Shown here one piece after another: positions 9,696 through 20,499 of a DNA stretch of 64,000 bases. Below the pieces are notes generated by a model that worked only from the letters and a program-made list of their open reading frames with translations, did not search any database and was not told the origin of the DNA. This stretch comes from Aquabacterium sp. Its GTDB lineage: Bacteria; Pseudomonadota; Gammaproteobacteria; Burkholderiales; Burkholderiaceae_C. Location of the stretch: assembly GCF_016234775.1 (NCBI RefSeq), contig NZ_JACRAH010000027.1, forward strand, positions 1 through 64,000, given 5' to 3'. Every line of letters starts with the position of its first letter. Position 1 is the first letter of the stretch. Made by a program: the position numbers and the translations under genes.

Positions 9696-9741
9696 TTGTA
9701 CGCCTTTCCTGTCATGTGACAGACAAATTTCCATGCGGCGA

Positions 9742-9775
9742 ACTGTAGGGCGCAATTGTGACGCGTATGTGACAG
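9742..9775 (-). promoter_or_regulatory. Pho box and -10 of pstS
   Basis: On the minus strand two 7-base repeats, CTGTCAC and GCGTCAC, are separated by ATAC (9775 down to 9758), the 11-base phasing of a PhoB site. Ten bases further lies TACAGT (9747-9742), a plausible -10. The Pho box replaces the -35, as in known Pho promoters. Confidence 0.8.
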
Positions 9776-9845
9776 CAATTTTCACAATCGTCACGAAAAC
9801 ACAGTCCCTTGAGACCATGTATTTCATGACATTTCAGTCATTGAG

Positions 9846-9870
9846 TTGTCACGTGACAGTCACATGACAA
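9846..9870. promoter_or_regulatory. Back-to-back Pho boxes between pstS and the fasciclin gene
   Basis: Read on the plus strand: TTGTCAC-GTGA-CAGTCAC (9846-9863). Read on the minus strand: TTGTCAT-GTGA-CTGTCAC (9870-9853). Both have the 7-4-7 spacing of a PhoB site, so one near-palindromic 25-base element carries a site in each direction. Ten bases after the plus-strand site lies TATCGT (9874-9879), a possible -10 for the fasciclin gene. Confidence 0.65.
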
Positions 9871-9933
9871 CTTTATCGTGCCGGCGTGCCCCCCAACATC
9901 CCAGGGAGCAAACACCTTGTACGGAGACCCCTC

Positions 9934-10437
9934 ATGACCCTTCGCCACCCTCACGTCCTGCTGAGCAGCCTGATCGCCCTGACTGTCACATTCGCTGGTT
10001 GCGCCAGCACCGAGGTCGTTTCGACGCCCGCCAACGTGGTGGTTGCCGCCGGCGCCCAAGCAGAACTGAGCACGTTTACCAAGCTGATCAAGCAGGCCGG
10101 ACTGGAAAGCACCCTGGAAGGTGCTGGGCCTGTCACCGTTTTCGCACCGTCCGATGAGGCGTTCAAGGCCATGCCGGCTGCCGCGCTGGACAAGCTCGCC
10201 AAGGATCCCGTGCACCTGAAGGCTGTGTTGAACTACCATGTGCTGCCGGGACTGATGAAGGCCGCCGATTTTGAGGGTAGCAAGCAGATCACCACGGCCA
10301 ATGGCGCCAAGGCCACGGTGGCCAAGGCCGGCGACTTTGTCACCATTGACGAGGCGTTGGTTACCAAGGCCGACATCACCTCAGGCAACGGCGTCATTCA
10401 CGTCATTGACCGCCTGCTGACACCGCCCAAGAAGTGA
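9934..10437 (+). CDS. Fasciclin (FAS1) domain lipoprotein
   Basis: 167-residue predicted lipoprotein with one FAS1 domain, a surface or periplasmic fold tied to adhesion. The N-terminus has a signal segment ending in a lipobox-like FAGC (LIALTVTFAGC, Cys about residue 22). FAS1 landmarks are TVFAPSDEAFKAMP, the central NYHVLPG and the terminal GVIHVIDRLLTPP. The start at 9934 has GGAG upstream; an in-frame ATG at 9886 would put residues before the signal peptide. It is divergent from pstS and sits just after a Pho-box-like element, so induction by phosphate starvation is inferred. Its role is unknown. Confidence 0.85.
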   Translation: MTLRHPHVLLSSLIALTVTFAGCASTEVVSTPANVVVAAGAQAELSTFTKLIKQAGLESTLEGAGPVTVFAPSDEAFKAMPAAALDKLAKDPVHLKAVLNYHVLPGLMKAADFEGSKQITTANGAKATVAKAGDFVTIDEALVTKADITSGNGVIHVIDRLLTPPKK

Positions 10438-10465
10438 GACAAGGGCTTAGGCTTACCGACCAATG

Positions 10466-10494
10466 AAAAAGCCGGTCAAGACAGCCGGCTTTTT
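10466..10494. terminator. Bidirectional terminator between the fasciclin gene and glmM
   Basis: AAAAAGCCGG, a nine-base loop, then CCGGCTTTTT. The A-tract and T-tract flank the stem, so it works for both converging genes. Confidence 0.9.
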
Positions 10495-10511
10495 GCGTTG
10501 AGGAAAACCCA

Positions 10512-11843
10512 TCAGGACTGTACGGCGTCAGCCAGCGCTTGCGCGCATTGGTCAGCCAGCGCCCGGTCTTCTGCCTCCACCATCACACGCAGCAATGGCT
10601 CCGTGCCTGAGGGGCGAATCAATACACGGCCACGCCCATTCAATTGCGCCAGAACGGTTTTCTGGGTATCTGCCAGCTTGGCACTGTTGCGCCAGTCCTG
10701 GCCAGCTTGCAAGCGCACGTTGATCAGGCGTTGGGGGAAAAGGTTGACGCCGTCCAGCCACTGCGCAAGAGGCTTGCCACTGCGCGCCACGGCCTGGAGC
10801 ACCTGCAAAGCGCTGACGATGCCATCCCCGGTGGTATGGCGGTCTAGCGCGATGAGGTGACCAGAGCCTTCGCCGCCTAACTGCCAACCACGGCAAACCA
10901 GCTCTTCCAGCACATATCGGTCGCCCACCTTGGCACGCACAAAATCGATACCACGGTTCTGCAAGGCCAACTCGATGGCCATATTGGTCATGAGTGTGCC
11001 CACCGCGCCCGGAACGGGCTCCCCCTGATCGAGGCGATCTGCCACCATCACGTAAAGCAGCTCGTCGCCGTTGTACAGGCGCCCTTGCGCATCCACCAGT
11101 TGCAGGCGGTCTGCATCACCATCGAGTGCAACACCATAGTGCGCGCCGTGTTCTGCAACCGCCTTGACCAGCGCCTCGGGGTGCGTGGCACCCACACCCT
11201 CGTTGATGTTGAGACCGGTGGGGGCGCACCCGATGGAGATGACCTCCGCTCCAAGCTCATGGAACACCTCGGGCGCCACCTGGTAGCCTGCGCCATGAGC
11301 GGCATCCACCACCAGCTTCAAGCCCTTGAGCGACATGTTGGACGAGAAGGTGCTCTTGCAGAACTCGATGTAGCGTCCGCGCGCATCTTCGAGTCTGCGC
11401 GCCTTGCCCAGGTTGACCGAATCGACCCATTGGGGGGCGTCGTTCAAGGCCGCTTCAACAGCCTGCTCCCACTCGTCAGGCAACTTTTCACCCTTGGCGG
11501 AGAAGAACTTGATGCCGTTGTCTGCAAAAGGGTTGTGGGATGCACTGATGACCACCCCCAGGTTCAGTCGCAGTGCGCGGGTCAGATAGGCCACGCCTGG
11601 TGTGGGCAGCGGGCCCGTCAACAGCACGTCAACGCCTGCCGACGCAAACCCGGCTTCCAGCGCAGACTCCAGCATGTAGCCGGAAATACGGGTGTCCTTG
11701 CCAATGAGCACGGTTGGGCGCTTTTCGGTGCGACGCAGCACCTGGCCTACCGCATGCCCGAGCCTCAGCACGAAGTCAGGCGTGATCGGGGCCTGCCCAA
11801 CGGTGCCGCGGATACCATCTGTCCCAAAATATTGTCGAGCCAT
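10512..11843 (-). CDS. glmM: Phosphoglucosamine mutase GlmM
   Basis: 443-residue mutase converting glucosamine-6-phosphate to glucosamine-1-phosphate for peptidoglycan and lipopolysaccharide synthesis. It begins [15 protein letters not shown]; the catalytic phosphoserine loop is [17 protein letters not shown], the metal loop is DGDADR, and the phosphate-binding end is [14 protein letters not shown]. The start at 11843 matches the family start; the frame is open to 11882. It is third in ftsH-folP-glmM, as in E. coli. Confidence 0.97.
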   Translation of the reverse strand: MARQYFGTDGIRGTVGQAPITPDFVLRLGHAVGQVLRRTEKRPTVLIGKDTRISGYMLESALEAGFASAGVDVLLTGPLPTPGVAYLTRALRLNLGVVISASHNPFADNGIKFFSAKGEKLPDEWEQAVEAALNDAPQWVDSVNLGKARRLEDARGRYIEFCKSTFSSNMSLKGLKLVVDAAHGAGYQVAPEVFHELGAEVISIGCAPTGLNINEGVGATHPEALVKAVAEHGAHYGVALDGDADRLQLVDAQGRLYNGDELLYVMVADRLDQGEPVPGAVGTLMTNMAIELALQNRGIDFVRAKVGDRYVLEELVCRGWQLGGEGSGHLIALDRHTTGDGIVSALQVLQAVARSGKPLAQWLDGVNLFPQRLINVRLQAGQDWRNSAKLADTQKTVLAQLNGRGRVLIRPSGTEPLLRVMVEAEDRALADQCAQALADAVQS

Positions 11844-11904
11844 GTTTTCTTGAAAATGAATTCGCACGATGCCGGGCTGCACATTGTGCCCCCGCTTATA
11901 TCTG

Positions 11905-12738
11905 TCAGTTACACAAATTTGCCGCCTGCCAGATTTTCAGGGCATCCGCAGTCGCGCCCACATCGTGAACACGCACGATGCGCGCGCCACGCGTGACCGC
12001 CGCCAGCGCGGCCGCCACGCTGGCCGCCAGCCTGTCCTCAACGGCCTTGCCAGTGATCTGTCCCAACGTTGACTTGCGAGACCAGCCCAGTAGCAAAGGA
12101 CGGCCCAGATCAAGCAATTCCGACTGACGCTTCAGCAAATCAATATTGTGCGCTGGCGTCTTGCCAAAGCCGATACCCGGATCCAGGGTAATGCGATCCG
12201 GCAACACCCCGGAGGCCGACAGTACGCCCAGCCGTTGGGTCAGAAAGGCCTTCACCTCGGAGACCACATCGGGATAGCTGGGGCGGGCCTGCATCGTGGC
12301 GGGATCGCCTTGCATGTGCATGAGACACACGCCACATTGTCCATGAGATGCCGCGAGGTCGACGGCCCCAGGGGCTTCGAGCGCACGGATGTCATTGATG
12401 ATGTCCACCCCCAGGTCCAAGGCACGCCGCATGACCTCGGTCTTGCAGGTGTCCACAGACACAGGCACGCCCAGGCTCACGGCGGCTTTCAGCACCCCCT
12501 CCAGGCGAAGCCACTCCTCTTCGACCGAAAGCGTCGGCGCACCAGGGCGACTGGATTCGCCGCCGATATCCAGGATATCCGCCCCTTCCTGTATCAACCG
12601 TTCGCACTGGTGCAAGGCACTGGCAGCGTTCAGGAACTGCCCACCGTCGGAAAAGGAGTCCGGCGTGACGTTGACGATGCCCATGATCAAGGGCCTCATC
12701 AGATCCAGTTGAAAACGGGTGGTTTGCCAGATGTTCAT
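11905..12738 (-). CDS. folP: Dihydropteroate synthase FolP
   Basis: 277-residue enzyme joining p-aminobenzoate to the pterin pyrophosphate in folate synthesis. Motifs are [35 protein letters not shown] and the terminal RVHDV. The start at 12738 ([13 protein letters not shown]) matches homologue N-termini; an in-frame ATG at 12765 lies right at the end of the U-tract of the ftsH terminator and has no ribosome binding site. Neither start has a good Shine-Dalgarno sequence, so the exact start is uncertain. It lies between ftsH and glmM. Confidence 0.93.
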   Translation of the reverse strand: MNIWQTTRFQLDLMRPLIMGIVNVTPDSFSDGGQFLNAASALHQCERLIQEGADILDIGGESSRPGAPTLSVEEEWLRLEGVLKAAVSLGVPVSVDTCKTEVMRRALDLGVDIINDIRALEAPGAVDLAASHGQCGVCLMHMQGDPATMQARPSYPDVVSEVKAFLTQRLGVLSASGVLPDRITLDPGIGFGKTPAHNIDLLKRQSELLDLGRPLLLGWSRKSTLGQITGKAVEDRLAASVAAALAAVTRGARIVRVHDVGATADALKIWQAANLCN

Positions 12739-12766
12739 GTCTGCAATGACGAGCTTGTTCGCCATG

Positions 12767-12788
12767 AAAAACGGGGCCGAAGCCCCGT
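12767..12788 (-). terminator. Intrinsic terminator after ftsH
   Basis: On the minus strand ACGGGGC-TTCG-GCCCCGT is followed by a run of U. A UUCG tetraloop closes a 7-bp stem. It begins 22 bases after the ftsH stop and ends just before a possible folP start codon. Confidence 0.85.
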
Positions 12789-12809
12789 AGATGGTGTTGT
12801 TGCCGGCGA

Positions 12810-14714
12810 TCAGACTGCAGCAGGCGCACCGTCCGTACTCACGGGGGGTTTGGTGCCACCACTGGGGCGGTTGCTGGGCGGCGTCCAGTCCTTGGGCGGG
12901 CGTGGATCGCGACCTTCCATGATGTCATTGATCTGCTCTGCATCGATGGTTTCCCACTCCAGCAGGGCCGTCGCCATGGCATGCATCTTGTCCTTGTTAT
13001 CCTCGATCAGCTTGCGCGCCATGGCGTACTGCTCATCGATGATCTTGCGGATCTGCTTGTCCACCTTCTGCATGGTCTCTTCAGACATGTTGGTGGTCTT
13101 GGTGATCGAGCGACCCAGGAAAACCTCGCCTTCGTTGTCGGCATACACCACAGGGCCGAGTTCATCGGTCATGCCGTAGCGGGTGACCATGTCGCGGGCG
13201 ATGGCCGTGGCACGCTCGAAGTCGTTCGAAGCGCCGGTGGTCATCTGGTTCATGAAGACTTCTTCAGCGATACGGCCGCCAAACAGCACCGAGATGGTAT
13301 CCAGCATGCGGCTCTTGTCCATGCTGTAGCGATCACCTTCTGGCAACTGCATGGTCACGCCCAGCGCGCGACCGCGGGGAATGATGGTGACCTTGTGGAC
13401 CGGGTCAGTCTTGGGCAGCAGGCGAGCCACCAGGGCGTGACCGGCTTCGTGGTACGCCGTGTTCTTGCGCTCTTCCTCTGGCATGACCATGGACTTGCGC
13501 TCGGGGCCCATCATGATCTTGTCCTTGGCCTTCTCGAAGTCCTGCATCTCGACCACACGACCATTGCGGCGTGCGGCAAACAGAGCAGCTTCGTTAACCA
13601 GGTTGGCCAGATCTGCACCAGAGAAACCAGGGGTGCCACGCGCCAGGATGTCAGCGCGCACGTCCTGACCAACGGGCACCTTGCGAATGTGCACGTTCAG
13701 GATCTGTTCGCGGCCGCGCACATCTGGCAGGGTCACGTAAACCTGGCGGTCGAAACGACCCGGGCGCAGCAGGGCCGGATCCAGGATGTCCGGGCGGTTG
13801 GTCGCGGCAATCACGATCACGCCCATATTGGTTTCGAAGCCGTCCATCTCGACCAGCATCTGGTTGAGGGTCTGCTCACGTTCATCGTTGCCACCGCCCA
13901 GACCAGCGCCACGATGGCGGCCCACGGCGTCAATTTCGTCCACGAAGATGATGCAGGGTGCGTTCTTCTTGGCCTGATCGAACATGTCTCGGACACGAGC
14001 GGCGCCCACGCCCACGAACATTTCAACGAAGTCGGAACCCGAAATCGTGAAGAACGGCACCTTGGCTTCGCCAGCGATGGACTTGGCCAGCAGCGTCTTG
14101 CCGGTGCCGGGAGGGCCGACCATCAGCACGCCGCGCGGAATGCGACCACCGAGCTTCTGGAACTTCTGCGGATCACGCAGGAAATCGACCAGCTCCTTGA
14201 CCTCTTCCTTGGCTTCGTCGCAACCAGCGACGTCAGCAAAGGTGACGTTGTTGTTGCTCTCGTCCAGCATGCGTGCCTTGCTCTTGCCGAAGCTGAACGC
14301 GCCGCCCTTGCCGCCGCCCTGCATCTGACGCATGAAGTAAATCCACACGCCGATCAACAGGATCATCGGACCCCACGACACCAGCAGGCTCATCAGGAGC
14401 GAGGGCTCTTCGCGTGGCTTGACGTCAAATTTGACACCGTTGTTGATCAGATCCCCAACGAGACCACGGTCCAGATAAGTGGCCGTGCTGCGGATGGGCT
14501 TGTCGTCCGTCGTGCGGGCAATGATCTCTGTGCCGCCACCGCCCTCCTGGAGCGTGACGCTCTTGATGCGCTTGGCGCGAACCTCTTCCAGGAAGTCCGA
14601 ATAGCCGATCTGGCTACCACCTGCACTGGCACGATCGAACTGCTTGAACACGGTGAACAACACCAGCGCCACAACCAGCCAGACAGCAATCTTCGAGAAC
14701 CATTGATTGTTCAC
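12810..14714 (-). CDS. ftsH: ATP-dependent zinc metalloprotease FtsH
   Basis: 634-residue membrane-anchored AAA+ protease for quality control and regulated proteolysis. Two hydrophobic segments (about residues 7-25 and 105-127) flank a periplasmic domain. The AAA module has Walker [10 protein letters not shown], Walker [13 protein letters not shown] and the second region of homology ([20 protein letters not shown]). The zinc site is HEAGH. The C-terminal tail is rich in Pro and Gly ([22 protein letters not shown]). It lies downstream of rlmE, with a terminator before folP. Confidence 0.97.
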   Translation of the reverse strand: MNNQWFSKIAVWLVVALVLFTVFKQFDRASAGGSQIGYSDFLEEVRAKRIKSVTLQEGGGGTEIIARTTDDKPIRSTATYLDRGLVGDLINNGVKFDVKPREEPSLLMSLLVSWGPMILLIGVWIYFMRQMQGGGKGGAFSFGKSKARMLDESNNNVTFADVAGCDEAKEEVKELVDFLRDPQKFQKLGGRIPRGVLMVGPPGTGKTLLAKSIAGEAKVPFFTISGSDFVEMFVGVGAARVRDMFDQAKKNAPCIIFVDEIDAVGRHRGAGLGGGNDEREQTLNQMLVEMDGFETNMGVIVIAATNRPDILDPALLRPGRFDRQVYVTLPDVRGREQILNVHIRKVPVGQDVRADILARGTPGFSGADLANLVNEAALFAARRNGRVVEMQDFEKAKDKIMMGPERKSMVMPEEERKNTAYHEAGHALVARLLPKTDPVHKVTIIPRGRALGVTMQLPEGDRYSMDKSRMLDTISVLFGGRIAEEVFMNQMTTGASNDFERATAIARDMVTRYGMTDELGPVVYADNEGEVFLGRSITKTTNMSEETMQKVDKQIRKIIDEQYAMARKLIEDNKDKMHAMATALLEWETIDAEQINDIMEGRDPRPPKDWTPPSNRPSGGTKPPVSTDGAPAAV

Positions 14715-14756
14715 CGCGGCTCCTTCAATCCATTCACACCCGCCGCGACTGACACT

Positions 14757-14787
14757 GTATGTATCAACCCACCGCGACAGGTTTCAA
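14757..14787 (-). promoter_or_regulatory. Candidate promoter of ftsH
   Basis: On the minus strand TTGAAA (14787-14782) is followed about 18 bases later by TACATA. The -35 half resembles both sigma-70 and sigma-32 sites; the -10 is weak. Confidence 0.3.
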
Positions 14788-14940
14788 AAATCACATCTGA
14801 ATTCGCCAATCTGACAAACGCTGGACGCAATCTTCGCGGTACATGGGGACGATTCTAGATCAGTCAAGAGAGACCCTGCAGATTTCGATCCCATTTGAAG
14901 CACCGCTTTTCAGCACTTAAAAGACGCCGATCAAGAAAAT

Positions 14941-15615
14941 TCATCGGTTTTTGAGCCCGATACCCACCAGGAAGGTTTCCGCCGACTTGTCACGCGACGC
15001 TTTGGGCTTGATCGGCTTGACCACGCGGAAGTGCTCGCGGAACAACTCGACCAACTGGCTGTAGCCACTGCCATGGAAGACCTTGCAGACCAGCGCCCCC
15101 TCCTTTTTGAGGTTATTTTGCGCAAAATCGATGGCAAGTTCGACCAAATGCGCAATACGGGCGCTATCTGACACGTCGATGCCACTCAAATTGGGCGCCA
15201 TGTCGGAGACGACAACGTCAACGGGCCGATCGCCGACCGCTTCGCGCAACTGCTCCAGCACGGCGTCTTCGCGGAAATCGCCCTGAATGAACTGCACGCC
15301 ATCGACCGGCTCGAAATCCAGCAGATCCAGCGCAATGATGGTTCCGTTGAGCTGACCGGTCGCAGCGCCCCCAGTTCCGGCGTCCTTGGGCGCGAACTTG
15401 CGGCGAACGTACTGGCTCCAGGCGCCTGGCGAGGCACCCAGGTCCACCACCAACTGACCAGGTTTGATCAAATGGAGGGCCTCGTCGATCTCCTTGAGCT
15501 TGTAAGCAGCGCGCGAACGGTAGCCCTCTTTGCCCGCCAATTTGACGTAAGTGTCGTGGACATGGTCGTGCAACCATGCTTTGTTCACTTTTTTGCTTTT
15601 CGTTTGGACTTTCAT
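14941..15615 (-). CDS. rlmE: 23S rRNA (uridine2552-2'-O)-methyltransferase RlmE
   Basis: 224-residue SAM-dependent methyltransferase (FtsJ/RrmJ) acting on the large ribosomal subunit. SAM motif [15 protein letters not shown], the acidic [12 protein letters not shown] strand and the K-D-K-E type residues ([30 protein letters not shown]) are visible. It is slightly longer than the E. coli protein because of a short insertion ([12 protein letters not shown]). It precedes ftsH, the order also found in E. coli, and is divergent from yhbY with a 17-base gap. Confidence 0.96.
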   Translation of the reverse strand: MKVQTKSKKVNKAWLHDHVHDTYVKLAGKEGYRSRAAYKLKEIDEALHLIKPGQLVVDLGASPGAWSQYVRRKFAPKDAGTGGAATGQLNGTIIALDLLDFEPVDGVQFIQGDFREDAVLEQLREAVGDRPVDVVVSDMAPNLSGIDVSDSARIAHLVELAIDFAQNNLKKEGALVCKVFHGSGYSQLVELFREHFRVVKPIKPKASRDKSAETFLVGIGLKNR

Positions 15616-15632
15616 GGCTCGATAATAGAGGG

Positions 15633-16100
15633 ATGCCTGCTATTCAATTGACAACTGCCGAGCGCAGAGCCTACAGGGCTGATGCGCACCACCTTGACCC
15701 CGTCGTGATGATCGGCGGCGATGGCCTTACACCCGCCGTGCTGAAGGAAGCCGATAACGCACTCAAGGCCCATGGCCTGATCAAAGTGCGCGTGTTGGGC
15801 GATGATCGCGCCATCCGTGAAGAGATCTACGCCCAGATGTGCGACAAGCTCGACGCTGCACCGATCCAGCATATCGGCAAACTGCTGGTGCTGTGGCGCC
15901 CTGTCCCAGAAAAAGCGCCTGTGGAAGCCCGCGAAGACCGCGGCGCAGGCCCACGCGAGGTCAAGATCCTGAAGTTCTCCAAGAGCGGCCTGCGCCGCCC
16001 TGAGGTGAAGAAGGTTCAGGTCATGGGCAATCAGCGTGTGACCGCTGGCGGCCTGATCAAGCGTGCCAAGAAGCGCGTGACCAGCAAGAAGCCTGGCTGA
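15633..16100 (+). CDS. yhbY: YhbY-family CRM-domain RNA-binding protein
   Basis: 155-residue protein with an N-terminal CRM (CRS1-YhbY) domain of about 97 residues: [27 protein letters not shown], then [12 protein letters not shown]. YhbY binds pre-50S ribosomal particles. A basic tail of about 55 residues (ending [14 protein letters not shown]) extends beyond the E. coli protein and may add RNA contacts. The start at 15633 follows GAGGG closely; the open frame back to 15576 overlaps the divergent rlmE start. Its stop abuts the stop of the next gene on the other strand. Confidence 0.9.
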   Translation: MPAIQLTTAERRAYRADAHHLDPVVMIGGDGLTPAVLKEADNALKAHGLIKVRVLGDDRAIREEIYAQMCDKLDAAPIQHIGKLLVLWRPVPEKAPVEAREDRGAGPREVKILKFSKSGLRRPEVKKVQVMGNQRVTAGGLIKRAKKRVTSKKPG

Positions 16101-16553
16101 TCACTCGGCTCGGTTGGCTGTCAGGCGCCACGCCAGGCAGCCAACCAGCACGGCGCGCAACCAGTACAGCGCCGAAGACACCCCGTGTAAAGCGCCGAAG
16201 GACAGCTGCGTAGGCTGTCCGGCTTTGGCTGCCTCGATCATCGGGTGCATCACGAACTCGCCAAAGATGGCCAGGAACAAGGCCCCCAGGATGATCAGCA
16301 GATTGCCGGTCATCACCGTGGTCGTCTGACCTGACTCAGCCAGATCCCGAACCCGACGGCGCTCGATCATGAAGAGCACGATGGCGAAAGCCAGGCTGAG
16401 CTTCGCCTCCAGGGTGAAGATACGCCCCGCCGCCTTACCCGCCAGTTCACGCTCCAGAGCCATGAACAAGCTGGGCGCAGCCACACCGCCCACGGCCAGC
16501 ATCACACCCATCCAGGTGGCAGCCAGCCATGCTTGAAAGCGCAACAACTTCAT
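16101..16553 (-). CDS. DUF4149 family membrane protein
   Basis: 150-residue inner-membrane protein with four predicted hydrophobic segments (starting MKLLRFQAWLAATWMGVMLAVG; then LSLAFAIVLFMIE, LLIILGALFLAIFGEF and a C-terminal segment). The pattern and size fit the DUF4149 family, which has no known function. It begins 20 bases after greA and may be in the carA-carB-greA transcript. Its stop codon is back-to-back with that of yhbY. Confidence 0.8.
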   Translation of the reverse strand: MKLLRFQAWLAATWMGVMLAVGGVAAPSLFMALERELAGKAAGRIFTLEAKLSLAFAIVLFMIERRRVRDLAESGQTTTVMTGNLLIILGALFLAIFGEFVMHPMIEAAKAGQPTQLSFGALHGVSSALYWLRAVLVGCLAWRLTANRAE

Positions 16554-16573
16554 GCTGAGATGCTCTCGCTCGA

Positions 16574-17050
16574 TCAGATGTAGCGAACTTCGATGATTTC
16601 GTAGTTGCGCGCACCACCGGGTGCCTGCACGGTGGCCAGGTCACCAGCCTCCTTGCCGATGAGGGCGCGGGCGATGGGGGAGCCAATGGAGATCTTGCCA
16701 TCCTTCAGATCGGCCTCGTCGTCGCCCACGATCTGGTAGACCACCACATCGCCGGTGCTTTCAACTTCCATCTCGACCGTGGCGCCGAACACCACGCGAC
16801 CACCTGCATCCAGCGAACTGGGGTCGATGATCTGGGCAGCCGACAGCTTACCTTCGATTTCCTGAATGCGGCCTTCGATGAAGCCTTGCTTGTCCTTGGC
16901 GGCGTCGTACTCGGCGTTTTCAGAGAGGTCGCCCTGAGCGCGGGCTTCGGCGATGGCCAGCACCACCGCTGGACGCTCAACGTGCTTGAGGCGCTGCAGC
17001 TCTTCCTTGAGCATTTCTGCGCCGCGCTTGGTAACGGGAATCGTGGACAT
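16574..17050 (-). CDS. greA: Transcription elongation factor GreA
   Basis: 158-residue factor that rescues backtracked RNA polymerase by stimulating transcript cleavage. The N-terminal coiled coil starts [21 protein letters not shown] and carries the acidic tip [22 protein letters not shown]; the C-terminal FKBP-like domain has [26 protein letters not shown]. Length equals E. coli GreA. It follows carB by 173 bases. Confidence 0.97.
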   Translation of the reverse strand: MSTIPVTKRGAEMLKEELQRLKHVERPAVVLAIAEARAQGDLSENAEYDAAKDKQGFIEGRIQEIEGKLSAAQIIDPSSLDAGGRVVFGATVEMEVESTGDVVVYQIVGDDEADLKDGKISIGSPIARALIGKEAGDLATVQAPGGARNYEIIEVRYI

Positions 17051-17186
17051 AGTGCGTGTCTCTCTTGAATCGAATCAGGCGCCCTGCTCCATCAACAACG
17101 GGAACAGGGCTTCACAAATGAACGGAGCCGCGACCTGACCATCCTGAAGACGGTGCCGGGCGCGGCCCTCGTAGCTTGTCTGCTTC

Positions 17187-17214
17187 TCTGACAGGCGCCA
17201 AAAGCCCTGTCAGA
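17187..17214 (-). other. Hairpin after carB
   Basis: TCTGACAGG and CCTGTCAGA form a perfect 9-bp stem around a 10-base loop just after the carB stop. There is no U-tract, so it may slow or attenuate transcription into greA rather than end it. Confidence 0.45.
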
Positions 17215-17223
17215 AACAGCAGT

Positions 17224-20200
17224 TTAGTGCAGTTTGGCGTGCAACTCTTGCAGTGAATACACCACCAGATCGTCCTGGTGCTTCATGGCTTCCACAGCGG
17301 CTTCGCAGCCGGCCATGGTAGTGTAGTAAGTGATCCGGTTGGCCAGTGCGGCCTGACGGATGCTGCGCGAGTCGGCAATGGCTGTACGCGTCTCATCCAC
17401 GGTCGTGAAGACCAGTTGGATCTCACCAGCCTTGATGGCGTCGGTGATGTGCGGGCGGCCATCCTTGACCTTGTTGACGGGCTTGACGGGCACACCAGCT
17501 TCAGCAATCGCTGCGGCCGTACCCTTGGTCGCCACCACGCTGAAGCCCAGCGCCACCAGTTCGCGGGCCACGTTCACGGCGCGTGCCTTGTCGCCATCCT
17601 TGACCGAGATGCACACGGTGCCCTTTTCAGGCAGACGCGAACCGGCTCCCAACTGGCTCTTGAGCATGGCTTCACCGAAGGTGACACCCACGCCCATGAC
17701 TTCACCGGTCGAACGCATTTCAGGGCCGAGGACGGGGTCCACACCCGGGAACTTGTTGAACGGGAAGACGGCTTCCTTGACGGTGAAGTAAGGTGGCACG
17801 ACTTCGCGAGGCGCCTTGCCATCCGGCGACTTCTGCGTGTTCAGCTTCTGGCCGGCCATGCAGCGCGCTGCGATCTTGGCCAGAGGCTGGCCCGTTGCCT
17901 TGGACACGTACGGCACCGTACGCGAAGCGCGGGGGTTCACTTCCAGCACGTAGACCGTGGCGTCGTCCAGACCCTTGGTCACGTCACCCTGGATGGCGAA
18001 CTGTACGTTCATCAGACCAACCACGTTCAGGGCCTTGGCCATCAGGGCGGTCTGGCGACGCAGCTCTTCCTGCAGGGGCTGCGACAGGGTGTACGGAGGC
18101 AGCGAACAGGCCGAGTCACCGGAGTGCACGCCAGCTTGTTCGATGTGCTCCATGATGCCGCCGATCATCACATCGGTGCCATCGGAGATGCAGTCCACGT
18201 CGACTTCAACCGCGTCGTTGAGGAAGCGGTCCAGCAGCACGGGCGACTTGTCAGAGACGCGGACGGCTTCACGCATGTAGCGCTCCAGGTCCTTGTCGCC
18301 GTGCACGATTTCCATCGCGCGGCCACCCAGCACATAGCTGGGGCGCACGACCAGCGGATAGCCGATCTCTTGCGCCAGCACAAGGGCTGCTTCTTCGGTA
18401 CGCGCCGTGCGGTTGGGCGGCTGCTTCAAGCCCAGCTTGTGCAGCAAAGCCTGGAAGCGCTCACGGTCTTCGGCCACGTCGATGCTGTCAGGTGAGGTGC
18501 CGATGATGGGCACGCCATTGGCTTCGAGGTCGAGCGCGAGCTTCAATGGCGTCTGACCGCCGTACTGCACGATCACGCCAACCGGCTTTTCCTTGTCCAC
18601 GATTTCCAGCACGTCTTCCAGCGTCACGGGCTCGAAGTACAGGCGGTCGGAAGTGTCGTAGTCGGTCGAGACGGTCTCGGGGTTGCAGTTGACCATGATG
18701 GTCTCGTAACCGTCTTCGCGCATGGCCAGTGCAGCGTGCACACAGCAGTAGTCGAATTCGATACCTTGACCGATGCGGTTCGGGCCACCGCCCAGCACCA
18801 TGATCTTCTTCTTGTCCGTCGGGTCGGCTTCGCACTCGCCGCCCAGCGTCTCGTAGCACGAGTACATGTAGGCGGTTTGCGTGGCGAATTCGGCGGCGCA
18901 GGTGTCCACGCGCTTGTAGACCGGGCGCACGTTCAGGGCGTGACGAGCGCGACGCACGTCGTGCTGGTTGGTGCCCATCAGCTTGGCCAGGCGGCGATCC
19001 GAGAAGCCCTTTTGCTTCAGGTAACGCATCTCTTCAGCGCTCAAGGACTCCAGCTTGCGTGCCTTGACATCGGCTTCGGTCTTGACGATGTCTTCGATCT
19101 GAGCGAGGAACCAGGGGTCGATCTTCGTTTCTTCGAACACTTCGTCCAGGCTCAGACCAATGCGGAAGGCATCGCCCAGGAAGCGGATGCGTTCAGGGCC
19201 GGCTTCACCGATCTCTTGCAGGATCTCTTCTCGATCGTTGCTGATCTCGGTCAGGCCGTCGATACCGGTTTCCAGTCCGCGCAGGGCCTTCTGGAAGGAT
19301 TCCTGGAAGGTGCGGCCCATGGCCATCACTTCGCCCACAGACTTCATCTGCGTGGTCAGGCGGCTGTCGGCAGCGGGGAACTTCTCAAAAGCGAAACGCG
19401 GGATCTTGGTGACCACGTAGTCGATCGAGGGTTCGAACGACGCGGGGGTTGCGCCGCCGGTGATGTCGTTCTTCAACTCGTCGAGCGTGTAGCCGACCGA
19501 CAGCTTGGCTGCGATCTTGGCGATCGGGAAGCCAGTGGCCTTGGAGGCCAGTGCCGACGAACGCGATACGCGCGGGTTCATCTCGATCACGACCATGCGG
19601 CCGTCAACGGGGTTGATCGAGAACTGCACGTTGGAGCCGCCGGTTTCCACGCCGATTTCGCGCAGGATGGCGATCGATGCGTTACGCAGCAACTGGTATT
19701 CGCGGTCGGTCAGGGTCTGAGCCGGGGCCACGGTGATGGAGTCACCGGTGTGGATGCCCATGGGGTCCAGGTTTTCGATCGAGCACACGATGATGCAGTT
19801 GTCCGCCTTGTCGCGAACCACTTCCATTTCGTACTCTTTCCAGCCGATGAGCGACTCTTCAATCAGCAACTCATTGGTGGGCGACAGGTCGATACCGCGC
19901 TTGCAGATCTCTTCGAACTCTTCAGGGTTGTAGGCAATGCCGCCACCGGTGCCACCCAACGTGAAGCTGGGGCGGATCACCATGGGGAAGCCAGAGCCAC
20001 CGATCTCGGCCTGAATGCGCTTTTGCACCGCCCAGGCTTCTTCCAGCGTGTGGGCGATGCCGGACTTGGCCGAACCCAGGCCGATGGACGTCATCGCGTC
20101 CTTGAACTTCAGGCGGTCTTCGGCCTTTTCGATGGCGTGCTCGTTGGCACCGATCATCTCGACCTTGTACTTGTCCAGCACGCCGTGCTTGTGCAGATCC

Positions 20201-20499
20201 AGGGCGCAGTTCAGCGCGGTCTGGCCGCCCATGGTCGGCAGGATCGCGTCAGGACGTTCCTTGGCGATGATGCGCTCGACCACCTGCCAGGTGATGGGCT
20301 CGATGTAGGTGACGTCGGCCGTGTTCGGGTCCGTCATGATGGTCGCAGGGTTGCTGTTGACCAGGATGACCTTGTAACCCTCTTCACGCAGGGCCTTGCA
20401 GGCCTGTGCGCCGGAGTAGTCGAATTCGCAGGCCTGACCGATGATGATCGGGCCGGCGCCGATGATGAGGATGCTCTTGATGTCTGTGCGCTTAGGCAT
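17224..20499 (-). CDS. carB: Carbamoyl-phosphate synthase large subunit CarB
   Basis: 1091-residue subunit making carbamoyl phosphate from ammonia, bicarbonate and two ATP, for arginine and pyrimidine synthesis. The two ATP-grasp halves are clear: [19 protein letters not shown] near the N-terminus is echoed by [19 protein letters not shown] in the second half, with [12 protein letters not shown] and [12 protein letters not shown] in the binding folds. The C-terminal allosteric domain covers roughly the last 140 residues. It overlaps the carA stop by eight bases, so the subunits are translationally coupled. Confidence 0.98.
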   Translation of the reverse strand: MPKRTDIKSILIIGAGPIIIGQACEFDYSGAQACKALREEGYKVILVNSNPATIMTDPNTADVTYIEPITWQVVERIIAKERPDAILPTMGGQTALNCALDLHKHGVLDKYKVEMIGANEHAIEKAEDRLKFKDAMTSIGLGSAKSGIAHTLEEAWAVQKRIQAEIGGSGFPMVIRPSFTLGGTGGGIAYNPEEFEEICKRGIDLSPTNELLIEESLIGWKEYEMEVVRDKADNCIIVCSIENLDPMGIHTGDSITVAPAQTLTDREYQLLRNASIAILREIGVETGGSNVQFSINPVDGRMVVIEMNPRVSRSSALASKATGFPIAKIAAKLSVGYTLDELKNDITGGATPASFEPSIDYVVTKIPRFAFEKFPAADSRLTTQMKSVGEVMAMGRTFQESFQKALRGLETGIDGLTEISNDREEILQEIGEAGPERIRFLGDAFRIGLSLDEVFEETKIDPWFLAQIEDIVKTEADVKARKLESLSAEEMRYLKQKGFSDRRLAKLMGTNQHDVRRARHALNVRPVYKRVDTCAAEFATQTAYMYSCYETLGGECEADPTDKKKIMVLGGGPNRIGQGIEFDYCCVHAALAMREDGYETIMVNCNPETVSTDYDTSDRLYFEPVTLEDVLEIVDKEKPVGVIVQYGGQTPLKLALDLEANGVPIIGTSPDSIDVAEDRERFQALLHKLGLKQPPNRTARTEEAALVLAQEIGYPLVVRPSYVLGGRAMEIVHGDKDLERYMREAVRVSDKSPVLLDRFLNDAVEVDVDCISDGTDVMIGGIMEHIEQAGVHSGDSACSLPPYTLSQPLQEELRRQTALMAKALNVVGLMNVQFAIQGDVTKGLDDATVYVLEVNPRASRTVPYVSKATGQPLAKIAARCMAGQKLNTQKSPDGKAPREVVPPYFTVKEAVFPFNKFPGVDPVLGPEMRSTGEVMGVGVTFGEAMLKSQLGAGSRLPEKGTVCISVKDGDKARAVNVARELVALGFSVVATKGTAAAIAEAGVPVKPVNKVKDGRPHITDAIKAGEIQLVFTTVDETRTAIADSRSIRQAALANRITYYTTMAGCEAAVEAMKHQDDLVVYSLQELHAKLH

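Noticed and set aside
9709..9722. Third Pho box at the palindrome CTGTCATGTGACAG
   Set aside because: It is an inverted rather than a direct repeat and lies between the pstS -10 and its ribosome binding site, so the 11-base phasing is not met.
12981..14858. 625-codon plus-strand open frame opposite ftsH
   Set aside because: Shadow of ftsH, which has intact AAA and HEAGH motifs.
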